DNA of 64,000 bases from Muribaculaceae bacterium (GTDB lineage: Bacteria; Bacteroidota; Bacteroidia; Bacteroidales; Muribaculaceae): NCBI GenBank assembly GCA_016292745.1, contig JAEDFO010000002.1:8087-72086 (forward strand), written 5' to 3'. Of the stretch, positions 25,164 through 34,507 are shown in pieces; the stretch's first letter is position 1; each line of letters begins with the position of its first letter. A program made the translations under genes and the position numbers. The notes below the pieces were generated by a model. The model saw only the letters and a list, made by a program, of their open reading frames with translations. It was not told where the DNA came from and made no database searches.

Positions 25164-26411
25164 TTAGTCGTCGAGTTTGTGAATTACGAGGCCCGAACGG
25201 AGTTTTGGCTCGAACCAAGTGGTCTTAGGAGGCATGATGTTGCCGGTGTCGGCAATGTTGATTAGTTGTTTCATGCTCACGGGGTAGAGGGCCAATGCTA
25301 CAGCCATTTCGCCGCTGTCGACTCTGCGCTTCAGTTCTCCAAGCCCGCGGATGCCGCCAACAAAGTCAATGCGTTTGTCGCTTCGAAGGTCGGTAATTCC
25401 GAGGATATCGCGGAGTATGAGGTCAGACGAGATTGTTACGTCGAGCACACCGATTGGGTCGGCATCGTTATATGTGCCTTCTTTAGCGGTGAGTGAGTAC
25501 CATTTTCCTCCAAGATACATCGAGAAGTTGTGCAGGCAAGCCGGATGATAGATTTCGGTGCCTTTGCATTCCACTGTGAAATTCTTCTCAATGGCCTTGA
25601 TGAAATCTTCTTCGCTGAGGCCGTTGAGGTCCTTGACTACACGGTTATAGTCGATAATCTTAAGATGCGATTCAGGGAAGCATACAGCCAAGAAGAAGTT
25701 GTATTCTTCGTTGCCTGTGTGGTGAGGGTTGGCTTTGGCCTTTTCGTTGCCCACCAAGGCAGCTGCGGCTGTGCGGTGGTGACCGTCGGCAATGTAAAGA
25801 TATGGAATCTCGGCAAACAGCTTTGTGATGGTGTCAATCATCGTTTTGTCGCTGATAACCCAGAAATGATGTCCGAAACCGTCAGGAGCAATGAAATCGT
25901 ATTCTGGTTTTTCTTTGGTTACGGTCTTGATAATTTCCTCGAGGGCAGGATTGTCGGGGAAAGCGAAGAACACCGGTTCGATGTTGGCATTGTTGATGCG
26001 CACATGTTTCATGCGGTCCTCTTCTTTGTCGCGGCGGGTCAGCTCATGTTTCTTGATGCGTCCGCTCATATAGTCGTCAACGTAAGCAGCCACGACGATG
26101 CCGTACTGTGTGCGTCCATCCATTGTCTGGGCGTAGATGTAGTAGTTTTCCTGCGGGTCCTGGACAAGCCAGCCTTTTTCCTGGAATTTGCGGAAGTTGG
26201 CCACTGCTTTGTCGTATACCTTCGGGTCGTGTTCGTCGGTACCTGGTTCAAAGTCGATTTCAGGTTTGATGATGTGGTAAAGCGATTTCTCGTTACCGGC
26301 ACATTCATTGCGTGCTTCTTCCGAACTGAGTACATCGTAAGGGCGTGATGCTACCTCAGTGATTAGTTCTTTTGGAGGACGTAAGCCTCTGAATGGTTTT
26401 ACTCGTGCCAT
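25164..26411 (-). CDS. DUF1015 domain protein
   Basis: 415-residue soluble protein filling the whole DUF1015 family length. Landmarks are VKPFRGLRPP and ASRPYDVLSSEEAR at the N terminus, YYIYAQTMDGRTQYGIVVAAYVDDY, TRRDKEEDRMKH, and YIADGHHRTAAA in the centre. The function is unknown; the DGHHR motif suggests a nucleotide- or phosphate-binding role seen in ParB-like folds. It is the next gene on the strand after purA, 15 bases downstream, and may be co-transcribed with it. Confidence 0.85.
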   Translation of the reverse strand: MARVKPFRGLRPPKELITEVASRPYDVLSSEEARNECAGNEKSLYHIIKPEIDFEPGTDEHDPKVYDKAVANFRKFQEKGWLVQDPQENYYIYAQTMDGRTQYGIVVAAYVDDYMSGRIKKHELTRRDKEEDRMKHVRINNANIEPVFFAFPDNPALEEIIKTVTKEKPEYDFIAPDGFGHHFWVISDKTMIDTITKLFAEIPYLYIADGHHRTAAAALVGNEKAKANPHHTGNEEYNFFLAVCFPESHLKIIDYNRVVKDLNGLSEEDFIKAIEKNFTVECKGTEIYHPACLHNFSMYLGGKWYSLTAKEGTYNDADPIGVLDVTISSDLILRDILGITDLRSDKRIDFVGGIRGLGELKRRVDSGEMAVALALYPVSMKQLINIADTGNIMPPKTTWFEPKLRSGLVIHKLDD

Positions 26412-26426
26412 TTTTCTAATGATTGA

Positions 26427-27692
26427 TTATTTGCGAATTATGGTTTGCTCACGGTCGGGACCAACAGAAACAATTGTTATGGGCACGTTTAGTTCTTTTT
26501 CCAGGAATGCGATGTAGTTCTTGAAATTCTCTGGGAATTCATCTTCGCTCTTTATTGTTGTCATGTTGGTTTTCCAGCCGGGAAGCTCTTTGTAAATAGG
26601 GGTAAGGTTGCTCTCGATGGAGTATGGGAAATCGGTGGTCGTGGTACCATCGATGTCGTAAGCCACACAAGCCTTGATGGTGTCGAAACTGTCGAGCACG
26701 TCGCTCTTCATCATTATCAGCTGAGTGACGCCATTTAGCATGATGGTGTAGCGGAGAGCTACAAGGTCAACCCATCCGCATCGGCGTTCGCGTCCGGTTA
26801 CGGCGCCGTATTCGTGGCCGAGATCGCGGATTTTCTTTCCGGTTTCGTCGTGCAGCTCAGTTGGGAACGGTCCGCTGCCCACTCTGGTGCAGTATGCTTT
26901 GAAGATGCCGAACACGTCGCCAATCTTGTTAGGTGCAACGCCAAGGCCGGTACATGCACCTGCGCATATGGTGTTTGATGATGTTACGAACGGATATGAA
27001 CCGAAATCAACGTCGAGCAGGCTGCCCTGAGCACCTTCGCACAAGATGCTCTTGCCTTGGGCAAGCAGCTTGTTAACGTAGTGCTCGCTGTCGATAAGTT
27101 CGTATTGCTGAAGATATTTAACAGCGTCGAGCCATTTGGCTTCAGCCTCGGCAATGTCGGGAGTTTCGCCGGTGATTGCCTTCAGAAGCTCGATGTGGCG
27201 CTTCTTGGCGGCAGCATAGCGGTTGTCGAAGTCGAGCAGAGTGTCGCCGATTCGCAGACCGTTGCGGCTGGTCTTGTCGGTGTATGTCGGACCGATGCCT
27301 TTGCCGGTGGTGCCAATCTTGGCATCGCCTTTGAGTTTCTCGTAAGCGGCATCGAGCAGCCTGTGGGTGGGCATAATCAGATGGGCTTTCTTTGAGATTT
27401 TCAGTATATGTTTAATGTCGACACCGCTTTTTTCGAGCGATTCGGCTTCTTCTCTAAACAATACCGGGTCGAGAACCACCCCATTTCCGATGATGTTGAC
27501 CTGGCCGTGCTGGAATATTCCCGATGGAATAGAGCGGAGCACATATTTCTTGCCTTCAAATTCAAGAGTATGTCCGGCGTTTGGGCCTCCCTGGAACCGT
27601 GCCACTACGTCGTAGCGAGGAGTCAACACGTCAACCACTTTGCCTTTACCTTCATCGCCCCATTGCAATCCGAGAAGAACATCAATTTTCAT
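26427..27692 (-). CDS. purA: Adenylosuccinate synthetase
   Basis: Joins IMP and aspartate using GTP in AMP synthesis. 421 residues with the P-loop QWGDEGKGK at the N terminus, GGPNAGHT (catalytic histidine), GTTGKGIGPTYTDK and the C-terminal GREHRCGW-like region (here GRERRCGWVD). The frame is open for 92 more codons upstream, but these run through the Fur gene on the same strand and match no family, so the start is ATG 27692, where the conserved MKIDVLLG begins. 26 bases after the Fur-family gene. Confidence 0.96.
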   Translation of the reverse strand: MKIDVLLGLQWGDEGKGKVVDVLTPRYDVVARFQGGPNAGHTLEFEGKKYVLRSIPSGIFQHGQVNIIGNGVVLDPVLFREEAESLEKSGVDIKHILKISKKAHLIMPTHRLLDAAYEKLKGDAKIGTTGKGIGPTYTDKTSRNGLRIGDTLLDFDNRYAAAKKRHIELLKAITGETPDIAEAEAKWLDAVKYLQQYELIDSEHYVNKLLAQGKSILCEGAQGSLLDVDFGSYPFVTSSNTICAGACTGLGVAPNKIGDVFGIFKAYCTRVGSGPFPTELHDETGKKIRDLGHEYGAVTGRERRCGWVDLVALRYTIMLNGVTQLIMMKSDVLDSFDTIKACVAYDIDGTTTTDFPYSIESNLTPIYKELPGWKTNMTTIKSEDEFPENFKNYIAFLEKELNVPITIVSVGPDREQTIIRK

Positions 27693-27718
27693 AATAATTA
27701 TTCTATTATAGGTTTTAG

Positions 27719-28186
27719 TTATTGTTTTTTCGATTGTTTTAGCCGGCGCAAACAGTTGTTGCAGATGCCGTAGACGTAAAATGAAAAGTACGATATGGTG
27801 AATGCGTTGTATTTCTTTGAGTTCATGTACAAAACGAATTCGGGGTCTTTCACATCCTTTATCTTTCCGCATTCGGTGCAGATAAGGTGGTGATGGTTGG
27901 CCTTGCTCAGCAGTTTTTCGTATTGGGCTTGCTGGTCGCCGAATTGCAGTTTTCGTAGTATACCGCATTCACACAGCAGATTCACAGTGTTGTACACTGT
28001 GGCTCTGCTCACATGATATGTGTCCTTTTCCAACGACAGGTAAAGGGAGTCGACGTCGAAATGGTCGTCGATTGACAGTATTTTGCCGAGAATCGTCGAT
28101 CGTTCCGGTGTGTTGCGCAGTTTGCGCTGGCGCAAATACTCCGTAAAGCGCTCAAAGGCATTTGTCTTTACCTTTTCGTCAAGCAT
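27719..28186 (-). CDS. Fur-family metalloregulator
   Basis: 155 residues. N-terminal winged helix (about 10-85, LRNTPERSTILGKIL, VSRATVYNTVNLLCECGIL) and a C-terminal metal/dimer domain with HHHLICTECGKI and the second pair CNNCL, which is the structural zinc site. It binds DNA in response to a metal or oxidant; whether it is Fur, PerR or Zur cannot be told from sequence alone. It starts the minus-strand group Fur-purA-DUF1015; the link with purine synthesis is unexplained. Confidence 0.88.
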   Translation of the reverse strand: MLDEKVKTNAFERFTEYLRQRKLRNTPERSTILGKILSIDDHFDVDSLYLSLEKDTYHVSRATVYNTVNLLCECGILRKLQFGDQQAQYEKLLSKANHHHLICTECGKIKDVKDPEFVLYMNSKKYNAFTISYFSFYVYGICNNCLRRLKQSKKQ

Positions 28187-28339
28187 CTGTTAAATGTTTG
28201 TCCGTCGTTCTTTGTCTTATGCAAAGATAACTCTTCAAATCTTCGATTCAAAACAAACAAGGCACAATTTATCATCGGAATGTCCGGTTTTTCGACGAAA
28301 AAAACTTAGTTGGCTAAGGTGTATGCGCTAACTTTCCAT

Positions 28340-28347
28340 TAACTTTG
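28340..28347 (+). promoter_or_regulatory. -7 element upstream of the EamA gene
   Basis: TAACTTTG, 49 bases before the ATG, followed by CAGC as in many Bacteroidetes starts. No TTG at the expected distance. Confidence 0.5.
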
Positions 28348-28396
28348 CAGCCATAATCGGTGTGGCCATGTGTTGTGGCTATGATAATAGGCAATT

Positions 28397-29284
28397 ATGA
28401 ATCAGAAAATCACATTTGGCTTAGTGGTGCTGGCTCTGCTGATGGAACTCATGTGGGGCGTTTCGTTTATTTCCACAAAATATCTGCTTTTGGCCGGGCT
28501 CAATGCATCACAAATATATATCATTCGCTTCGGCATTGCCTATTGTTGCATGCTGGCGGTGAGCCGCAAGAATTTCGGCATTACCAACTGGCACGATGAG
28601 TTGCTGTTCCTGTTTTGTGGGCTTACGGGAGGCTCGCTCTATTTCATCACCGAGAATGCCGCATTAAATCATACTTTGGTGTCGAATGTCGGGCTCATTG
28701 TTACCATTTCGCCGCTGCTCACGGCGTTGTTGTCGGCAGTGGTGATGCGTAAAGAGCGGATATCGCGAGCCTTGGTAATTGGCTCGGTTACGGCCTTCAT
28801 AGGCGTGGCGTTTGTAATCTATAATTCCAGTTTTCAGATACGTATAAGCCCCTTGGGCGATTTGTTGTCGCTGTTGGCGGCTCTTAGCTGGGCCATATAT
28901 TCTGTAGCTTTGCTGTTTGTCAAGACTCATCGATATTCAACAATTGTGGTCACTCGCAAGGTGTTTTTCTATGGCATTGTCACGAGCATACCATTTGCCT
29001 TTATGCTTCATTCCGACATCAGCGCATCGGTGTTTTCCGATGGATGGGTATTATTCAATCTGGTGTTCCTCGGGCTTGGAGCATCGATGAGCGCTTTCCT
29101 TATATGGAACTGGTTGGTAAAGTGCATTGGTGCGGTGAAATCGTCTAATTTCCTTTATCTCGGGCCGATAATCACGTTGGCGGCATCGGCTATAATGCTT
29201 GGTGAGAGGGTAACCGTGATAGGCTATATTGGTTGCGTGCTGATTCTTGGCGGCGTGATACTTGGCGAGAAACTGCGTTTCTGA
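28397..29284 (+). CDS. EamA/DMT-superfamily transporter
   Basis: 295 residues with ten hydrophobic helices in two EamA repeats (about 8-140 and 155-290). Landmarks are MELMWGVSFISTKYLL, ENAALNHTLVSNVGLIVTISPLLTALLS and YLGPIITLAASAIMLGERVT. A metabolite exporter or importer; substrate unknown. Its stop abuts the stop of the convergent HEAT-repeat gene with no gap, so neither has room for its own terminator there. Confidence 0.9.
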   Translation: MNQKITFGLVVLALLMELMWGVSFISTKYLLLAGLNASQIYIIRFGIAYCCMLAVSRKNFGITNWHDELLFLFCGLTGGSLYFITENAALNHTLVSNVGLIVTISPLLTALLSAVVMRKERISRALVIGSVTAFIGVAFVIYNSSFQIRISPLGDLLSLLAALSWAIYSVALLFVKTHRYSTIVVTRKVFFYGIVTSIPFAFMLHSDISASVFSDGWVLFNLVFLGLGASMSAFLIWNWLVKCIGAVKSSNFLYLGPIITLAASAIMLGERVTVIGYIGCVLILGGVILGEKLRF

Positions 29285-29806
29285 TTAGGCCATCCGTTCC
29301 AGCAGATTTGCTTTAAGGCCTTTTATCGCGTTGCTGTCTGAGTCGTCGGGCTTGATAGCATTGCGCAATGCATCGCGGAATTCGGCACTCGAATTGTCGA
29401 CTATGTTGAGCGCCAACCGCAGGGCAGAGTAGATGTGCTCGCTGATGCCGAAAAGCTGCAGACACAGTGGCTCGGCAAAAGATGTTCTGCGTAGTAATTT
29501 GTGGCAAAGAATATCGGTGGTTTCGACACAAACACATTCCTTAATCATTTTCAGCGCGTCGTTTTGGCCGATAGCATCTGACGGCATAATCATTGGTGCC
29601 AGAAGCTGCGCTTCGCGGCAAGACGTGTCTGCCCATAGCTCGCGGGCAAGGCTTGCATCGAGTCCGATAAGCCGGGCAATGTCGGTAATCTGTGGCAGAT
29701 TCAGCCCGAATATTATTCGGTGAGGGTCGCCGGCTTTGCGTAGGGTGTCGGCAATTATGCCGTTGCGGAAGGTATAGAATTGTTGTCTGATTTCCTTTAT
29801 TGTCAT
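29285..29806 (-). CDS. AlkD-like HEAT-repeat protein, short
   Basis: 173 residues of stacked helices resembling the DNA alkylation repair (AlkD) superfamily: TLRKAGDPHRIIFGLNLPQITDIARLIG, ARELWADTSCREAQLLAPMI, MIKECVCVETTDILCHKLLRRTSFAEPL. AlkD is about 230 residues, so this is a short form and may lack glycosylase activity. Start set at ATG 29806; a frame extending to 29869 includes the promoter (29825-29855) and is rejected. Family assignment is moderately sure. Confidence 0.65.
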   Translation of the reverse strand: MTIKEIRQQFYTFRNGIIADTLRKAGDPHRIIFGLNLPQITDIARLIGLDASLARELWADTSCREAQLLAPMIMPSDAIGQNDALKMIKECVCVETTDILCHKLLRRTSFAEPLCLQLFGISEHIYSALRLALNIVDNSSAEFRDALRNAIKPDDSDSNAIKGLKANLLERMA

Positions 29807-29824
29807 TGTTCCTGTAGTTTTGTA

Positions 29825-29855
29825 CAAAAATAGTGAAACAAATGTGCCGATACAA
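29825..29855 (-). promoter_or_regulatory. Promoter of the AlkD-like gene
   Basis: On the minus strand TTG (29853-29855), 20 bases, TATTTTTG (29825-29832). The TSS is about 15 bases before the ATG at 29806. The -33 overlaps the end of the hairpin that follows the M49 peptidase gene. Confidence 0.7.
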
Positions 29856-29891
29856 GAAGCCACGACCAAAATACGTATGGCCGTGGCTTCT
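29855..29891 (-). terminator. Hairpin after the M49 peptidase gene
   Basis: AGAAGCCACG pairs with CGTGGCTTCT (10 bp), with extra CC/GG pairing inside. On the minus strand TTGTAT follows, a weak T-run. It probably ends the dxr-rseP-rlmI-peptidase operon. Confidence 0.55.
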
Positions 29892-29912
29892 GTGGGTTGA
29901 TATCAGTGTTGA

Positions 29913-31919
29913 TTATTTTGTCAGAGGAGAATAATCGCGAGCATATCGGAGCATCTGGTCAACATATCCCTCGGTGTAGTCAATCTTAACGTCGGTAATG
30001 TTGCCGGCGTTGTCGTAAACCGGTTTGTATACAGGGTTGACGAATCCTTTGTAAGGGGCAATGTCGAGTTTCGAGTAACGGTTGAGTATTTCCTGGTGAA
30101 GAGATTGGTCGACTTTCACAGCATATTTCTCAACTAACTCGCGCCCGGCATCGTAGTCGCCTTCCGACTTGATGCGTTGTATTTCGCTCAGCAATTCGCC
30201 AAAGAGTCCGCGAAGTTTTGCGTAGTCGTTGATTTTCAGGTAAGTCTTGCCGTCTTTCTTTACCAGTTCCACCACATTGTCCTTCTTGCCGTGCTCCATG
30301 GCCCATTCGGCAATGAGCTTGCGGTTGCGCATATGAGCTTCTTCGATGTCCTTTCCTGGCTCGATGCGCATAAGCTGGGTCATAAGACCGTTAAGCATAT
30401 ATTTGTAATATTCAGCCTTATAGGCATTCGGATTGTCGAGCAGTCCGAGGTCGACGAGTTTCTGGTCGGCAAGATAGTAGAGCGCGAACAGGTCAGCGCG
30501 GGTTTCCTCAAGAGTCGAGCCATGCTCCTTCAGTGCGTCGGGATCAACACCCGGAAGTAGTTTGCCCGAGCCATGGCCGAGGCATTCATGGAGGTCGGTG
30601 TGCAAGTTGTCGGTGATAAAGAGATATTTGTCGAGCAGGTCACGGTCGGCCTGTTCAAGAACGAATTCCTCGTTGAAACCGTTGCCGTGCGAAGCTTTGT
30701 CGTAGGCATCGGTAATGTTTTCGATAGTTACCGACTTAGAACCGTGCTCGGCGCGAATCCAGTTGGCGTTAGGGAGGTTGATGCCGATAGGAGTTGCCGG
30801 GTAGGAGTCGCCGGCAAGGATGCAGGCTGTGATAACCTTGGCAGATACACCTTTCACTTCATCTTTCTTGAAGCGTGCATCGACTGGCGAGTGCTCTTCA
30901 AACCATTTCGCATTGCTGCTAAGTACCTCGGTGCGGTGCGATGCGCTTTCATTCTTGAAGTTGACAATTGATTCCCATGCGCCAGTCATTCCCAGAGGGT
31001 CGCCATACGACTCGATGAAACCGTTGATAAAGTCGACGCGGCTCTTGGTGTCTTCGACCCACATAATAGAGTAGTCGTCGAACGATTTCAGGTTGCCGCT
31101 GATATAGTAGTCAATGAGTTTTTGGATTGTACGGCGCTGAACATCGTTTTCAGCCACACTGGCAGCTTTGTCAAGCCAATAGATAATGCGCTTGATGGCT
31201 TTTGAGTATAGGCCGCCAACGCAGTAAACCTCTTCTTCAACCTTTCCGTCCTTTTTCACCACCTTGGCGTTCAAACCGTATGAAATGGGGCGTGGATCGT
31301 TGGGTTTCTTAAGCGATGCATAGTACTCTTCAACCTCTTTTTGAGTTACGCCTTCGTAAAGGTTGTTGGCAGAGGTAACAATCAAGTCCTCACCGGCAGC
31401 CTGGTTAACACGCTTGGCGCGGTATTGCGGGTCGAAGATGGTCTTTACCGTTTCGTCGAGAGCGGCCTTGGTGCGTACAGCCTCGGGTTTTTCCTTGAGT
31501 TTGCGCACTTCGCCAAGAAAGAACGCCTTGCTGAATTCGGGTACAAACTTGTCGGTAGAGTAATGGTGATGTATGCCATTGCCAAACCATACTTGCTTAA
31601 GATACTTCTCAAATGCCTTGAACTCCTTTGAATTCTTGTCGCCTTTGTAATTAACGTATATTTTCTCGAGCAATTGACGGATGGCAAGGTTGTTGCTGCC
31701 GTTTTGGTCGAAGAGGATGTCGCGGCCCTCGAGAGCTGCCTCGGTGAGGTAGTATACAAGTTTCTTCTGATTGAGCGACAGCTCGTCGAATCCAGGTACT
31801 TCGTAGCGGAGCACCTCGATGTCGGCAAAGCGGTCGACATGATAGTTGAAGTTTGCTGCAGTAGTCATGTCAAACGATGATAATGCAATGATTGTTGCAA
31901 ATAATATTCCTTTTTTCAT
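29913..31919 (-). CDS. M49 family dipeptidyl peptidase III-like enzyme
   Basis: 668 residues with an N-terminal signal peptide (about 1-21). Zinc motif HECLGH at 444-449, the M49-specific six-residue HExxxH form, with the third ligand in EETRAD (about 471-476). It should cleave dipeptides from the N terminus of peptides, probably in the periplasm. Last gene of a minus-strand operon (dxr, rseP, rRNA methyltransferase, this gene), 16 bases after its neighbour. In databases such proteins are sometimes mislabelled dihydrofolate reductase. Confidence 0.9.
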   Translation of the reverse strand: MKKGILFATIIALSSFDMTTAANFNYHVDRFADIEVLRYEVPGFDELSLNQKKLVYYLTEAALEGRDILFDQNGSNNLAIRQLLEKIYVNYKGDKNSKEFKAFEKYLKQVWFGNGIHHHYSTDKFVPEFSKAFFLGEVRKLKEKPEAVRTKAALDETVKTIFDPQYRAKRVNQAAGEDLIVTSANNLYEGVTQKEVEEYYASLKKPNDPRPISYGLNAKVVKKDGKVEEEVYCVGGLYSKAIKRIIYWLDKAASVAENDVQRRTIQKLIDYYISGNLKSFDDYSIMWVEDTKSRVDFINGFIESYGDPLGMTGAWESIVNFKNESASHRTEVLSSNAKWFEEHSPVDARFKKDEVKGVSAKVITACILAGDSYPATPIGINLPNANWIRAEHGSKSVTIENITDAYDKASHGNGFNEEFVLEQADRDLLDKYLFITDNLHTDLHECLGHGSGKLLPGVDPDALKEHGSTLEETRADLFALYYLADQKLVDLGLLDNPNAYKAEYYKYMLNGLMTQLMRIEPGKDIEEAHMRNRKLIAEWAMEHGKKDNVVELVKKDGKTYLKINDYAKLRGLFGELLSEIQRIKSEGDYDAGRELVEKYAVKVDQSLHQEILNRYSKLDIAPYKGFVNPVYKPVYDNAGNITDVKIDYTEGYVDQMLRYARDYSPLTK

Positions 31920-31935
31920 ATTTCGTAATTATAGT

Positions 31936-33120
31936 TTATTCAACGTATAGAACCAAACCCTTCAAATATTCGCCCTCAGGGTGATAAATGTTAATTGGGT
32001 GGTCGGCAGGTTGGGTTAGCTGATGCAGTATACGCACTTTGCGGCGCGACATAGCTGCTGCGCTGAACACTGCCAGCCTGAATTGCTCGCGCGACACTGC
32101 CTGCGAACAAGAGAAGGTGAACAGAATGCCTCCCGGTTTGATTTTGTCGAATGCCTTGGCATTGAGTTTCTTGTATCCTATAAGGGCATTCTTCAAAGCG
32201 CTTTTGTGCTTGGCAAATGCCGGGGGGTCGAGTATGATGAGGTCGTAGGCGTCGGTTGGCATATCGTCGAGATACTTGAATGCATCTTCGGCAAATGCCT
32301 CGTGACGATTGTCGCCCGGGAAATTCAGTTCCACATTGTTTCGGGTGAGTTGGATTGCCTTCGATGAACTGTCGACAGAGTGCACCAAAGTGGCACCACC
32401 GCGCATGGCATAGAACGAGAAGCCTCCGGTGTAGCAGAACATATTGAGCACTTTGCGGCCGTGAGCATATTTCTCAAGAAGGGCGCGGTTGTCGCGCTGA
32501 TCGACGAAAAATCCGGTTTTCTGTCCCTTCAACCAGTCGGAATGGAACTTAAGACCGTTTTCCATGGCAACGTTGGTCTCGAACTGGCCAATGAGATAAT
32601 CGTTTTGAGCATCGAGGTGCGCCTTGTAGGGAAGGGTGGTTTCCGATTTATAGTACACATTCTTTATGTCGATTCCCGGCAGTTTTACCAGCGCCTCGGC
32701 AAAAATATTGCGCGCGAAGTGCATACCGGGTGAATGGGCTTGCAGAACGGCGGTGTTGCCGTAGATATCAACCACCAGACCGGGCAGAAAATCGCCCTCG
32801 CCGTGTACCAGACGGAAGGCATTGTTGTCGGGGCGAATCAGCCCGAGGGCCTTACGAACTTCAAGCGCTTCGTTCAGTCGGTTGAAGAAGAAATCGGAGT
32901 CGATATCGGTGTCGGAGAAAGAGAGTATTCGCACCATTATGCTGCCAATCTGGAAATGCCCGTTGCCAATGTGGCGGCCGTTGTTGGCATATACCGAAAC
33001 AATGTCGCCTTCCTCAATATCTTCATCGGCATGAGCAATGGCTCCTGAGAATACCCAAGGATGGAATCGGTCGAGCGATTCCTCCTTGCCCCGTTTCAAT
33101 GTTATTTGTTTATATTGCAT
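31936..33120 (-). CDS. Class I SAM-dependent rRNA methyltransferase (RlmI-type)
   Basis: 394 residues. An N-terminal PUA domain (about 1-80, HPWVFSGAIAHADEDIEEGD) is followed by a central EEHEE region and a Rossmann methyltransferase domain with VLNMFCYTGGFSFYAM (SAM-binding) and LIILDPPAFAKHK (catalytic DPPxF). This is the RlmI layout for m5C in 23S rRNA; the exact position is inferred. It follows rseP by 4 bases in the operon. Confidence 0.9.
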   Translation of the reverse strand: MQYKQITLKRGKEESLDRFHPWVFSGAIAHADEDIEEGDIVSVYANNGRHIGNGHFQIGSIMVRILSFSDTDIDSDFFFNRLNEALEVRKALGLIRPDNNAFRLVHGEGDFLPGLVVDIYGNTAVLQAHSPGMHFARNIFAEALVKLPGIDIKNVYYKSETTLPYKAHLDAQNDYLIGQFETNVAMENGLKFHSDWLKGQKTGFFVDQRDNRALLEKYAHGRKVLNMFCYTGGFSFYAMRGGATLVHSVDSSSKAIQLTRNNVELNFPGDNRHEAFAEDAFKYLDDMPTDAYDLIILDPPAFAKHKSALKNALIGYKKLNAKAFDKIKPGGILFTFSCSQAVSREQFRLAVFSAAAMSRRKVRILHQLTQPADHPINIYHPEGEYLKGLVLYVE

Positions 33121-33124
33121 TCGC

Positions 33125-34492
33125 TTATTTTATTAAGAATCGGTAAATGTCGTTGCCGTTGGCATAGATGAGCAGGGCAAACAGCAGTATCATACCGGTA
33201 ATCTGAGCATATTCAAGGAATTTATCGCTGAGCTTTCGGCCGCTGACGATTTCAACAATCAGGAACAGCACATGTCCGCCGTCGAGGGCCGGAATGGGCA
33301 GAATGTTCATGAAAGCGAGTATAACCGACAGAAATGCAGTGATGTTCCAGAATCCGAACCAGTCCCATTTGTCGGGGAATACGCTGCCGATGGCTCCGAA
33401 TCCGCCAAGGCTCTGTGCACCTTCTTTGGTGAACACCAGCTTCATCTGTGAAACGTAGCTCTTCAGTTTTTCCACGCCAAGAACCACTCCACGCGGTATC
33501 GATTCCAATAGACCATATTTCTTGTATTGAACTGGATAAATCTTGTCGATGCTTTGCAGTGCAACACCAATCTTGCCGTTTTCGTTAATCTCAACCTGTG
33601 CGTTCTCCACTGTGCCGTTGCGCTTGAAGGCAATGGTTGCAGTGGTGCCTTTGTGGCTGTTCAGCTCTTTTGAGAAGAGGTCGAACGACGGGGTGGCAAT
33701 ACCGTTAACCGACATTATTGCGTCGCCTTCCTGCAAGCCTGCCTTGGATGCGCCCATGCCGTTTTCGGTGCTGAGCACCACCACAGGCATGCGGTAGGTC
33801 ATGAAAAAGCTTTTCGATTCTTCAATCTCCTTGTTGGCCTTCAGTGCAAAACCGTCGGGTATCAGAATTGTCACAGTTGAATCGTTGCGCATCACAGTCA
33901 CTTCCTTTGCGGTTACCATTTTCATGATGTTGTCGCCGGTGAGATAGTCGAGCTGTTCGCCGTCGGCTGTCAAGGGAATGTCGCCGTCAACGAAGCCAAT
34001 GGAGTGGGCCGATTCGCAATATGCCATTCCGGCAGTGGCATCCTTGAAGAGCACATACGATTCGCCCCAATGGTAAACCACTCCGGCATATATAACCATT
34101 GCAAGAATGAAATTGAAGAGTACTCCGGCAATCATTATAAGCAGACGTTGATAAGCTGGCTTCGCGCGGAACTCCCATGGCTTAACCGGTTGTGCCATTT
34201 GCTCTTTGTCCATCGATTCGTCAATCATTCCGGCTATCTTTACATATCCGCCCAGCGGAAGCCATCCGATGCCATATTCTGTGTCGCGCCATGTCGATTT
34301 GTCGGGGTCGGCATTGGCTGCCTTTTTGGGCTTATATTTATATAATGAGAACCAAGGGTCGAAAAACAGATAAAATTTTTCGACTTTCACGCCAAAGATG
34401 CGTGCAAATATATAGTGCCCAAACTCATGTATTGTCACCAATATTGCGAGTGCGAGCATCAGCTGAAGTGCTTTTATCAGAAATGTTTCCAT
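33125..34492 (-). CDS. rseP: Site-2 protease RseP
   Basis: 455-residue inner-membrane zinc protease. HEFGH motif in the first transmembrane helix (about residues 23-27), one clear PDZ domain (about 235-300, GMGASKAGLQEGDAIMSVNG) after a weaker one, and the second zinc-ligand segment NILPIPALDGGHVL near the C terminus. Cleaves membrane-bound anti-sigma factors and signal-peptide remnants. It is 15 bases after dxr and 4 bases before the methyltransferase gene; the dxr-rseP pair is common in bacteria. Confidence 0.94.
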   Translation of the reverse strand: METFLIKALQLMLALAILVTIHEFGHYIFARIFGVKVEKFYLFFDPWFSLYKYKPKKAANADPDKSTWRDTEYGIGWLPLGGYVKIAGMIDESMDKEQMAQPVKPWEFRAKPAYQRLLIMIAGVLFNFILAMVIYAGVVYHWGESYVLFKDATAGMAYCESAHSIGFVDGDIPLTADGEQLDYLTGDNIMKMVTAKEVTVMRNDSTVTILIPDGFALKANKEIEESKSFFMTYRMPVVVLSTENGMGASKAGLQEGDAIMSVNGIATPSFDLFSKELNSHKGTTATIAFKRNGTVENAQVEINENGKIGVALQSIDKIYPVQYKKYGLLESIPRGVVLGVEKLKSYVSQMKLVFTKEGAQSLGGFGAIGSVFPDKWDWFGFWNITAFLSVILAFMNILPIPALDGGHVLFLIVEIVSGRKLSDKFLEYAQITGMILLFALLIYANGNDIYRFLIK

Positions 34493-34507
34493 TTTAGTGT
34501 CGATGTT

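Noticed and set aside
25530..26348. Plus-strand frame of 272 codons opposite the DUF1015 gene
   Set aside because: Composition-driven mirror of the DUF1015 gene; no domain and no promoter.
27693..27968. Upstream extension of purA by 92 codons
   Set aside because: It runs through the Fur-family gene in another frame, shows no family similarity, and the conserved purA N terminus begins at 27692.
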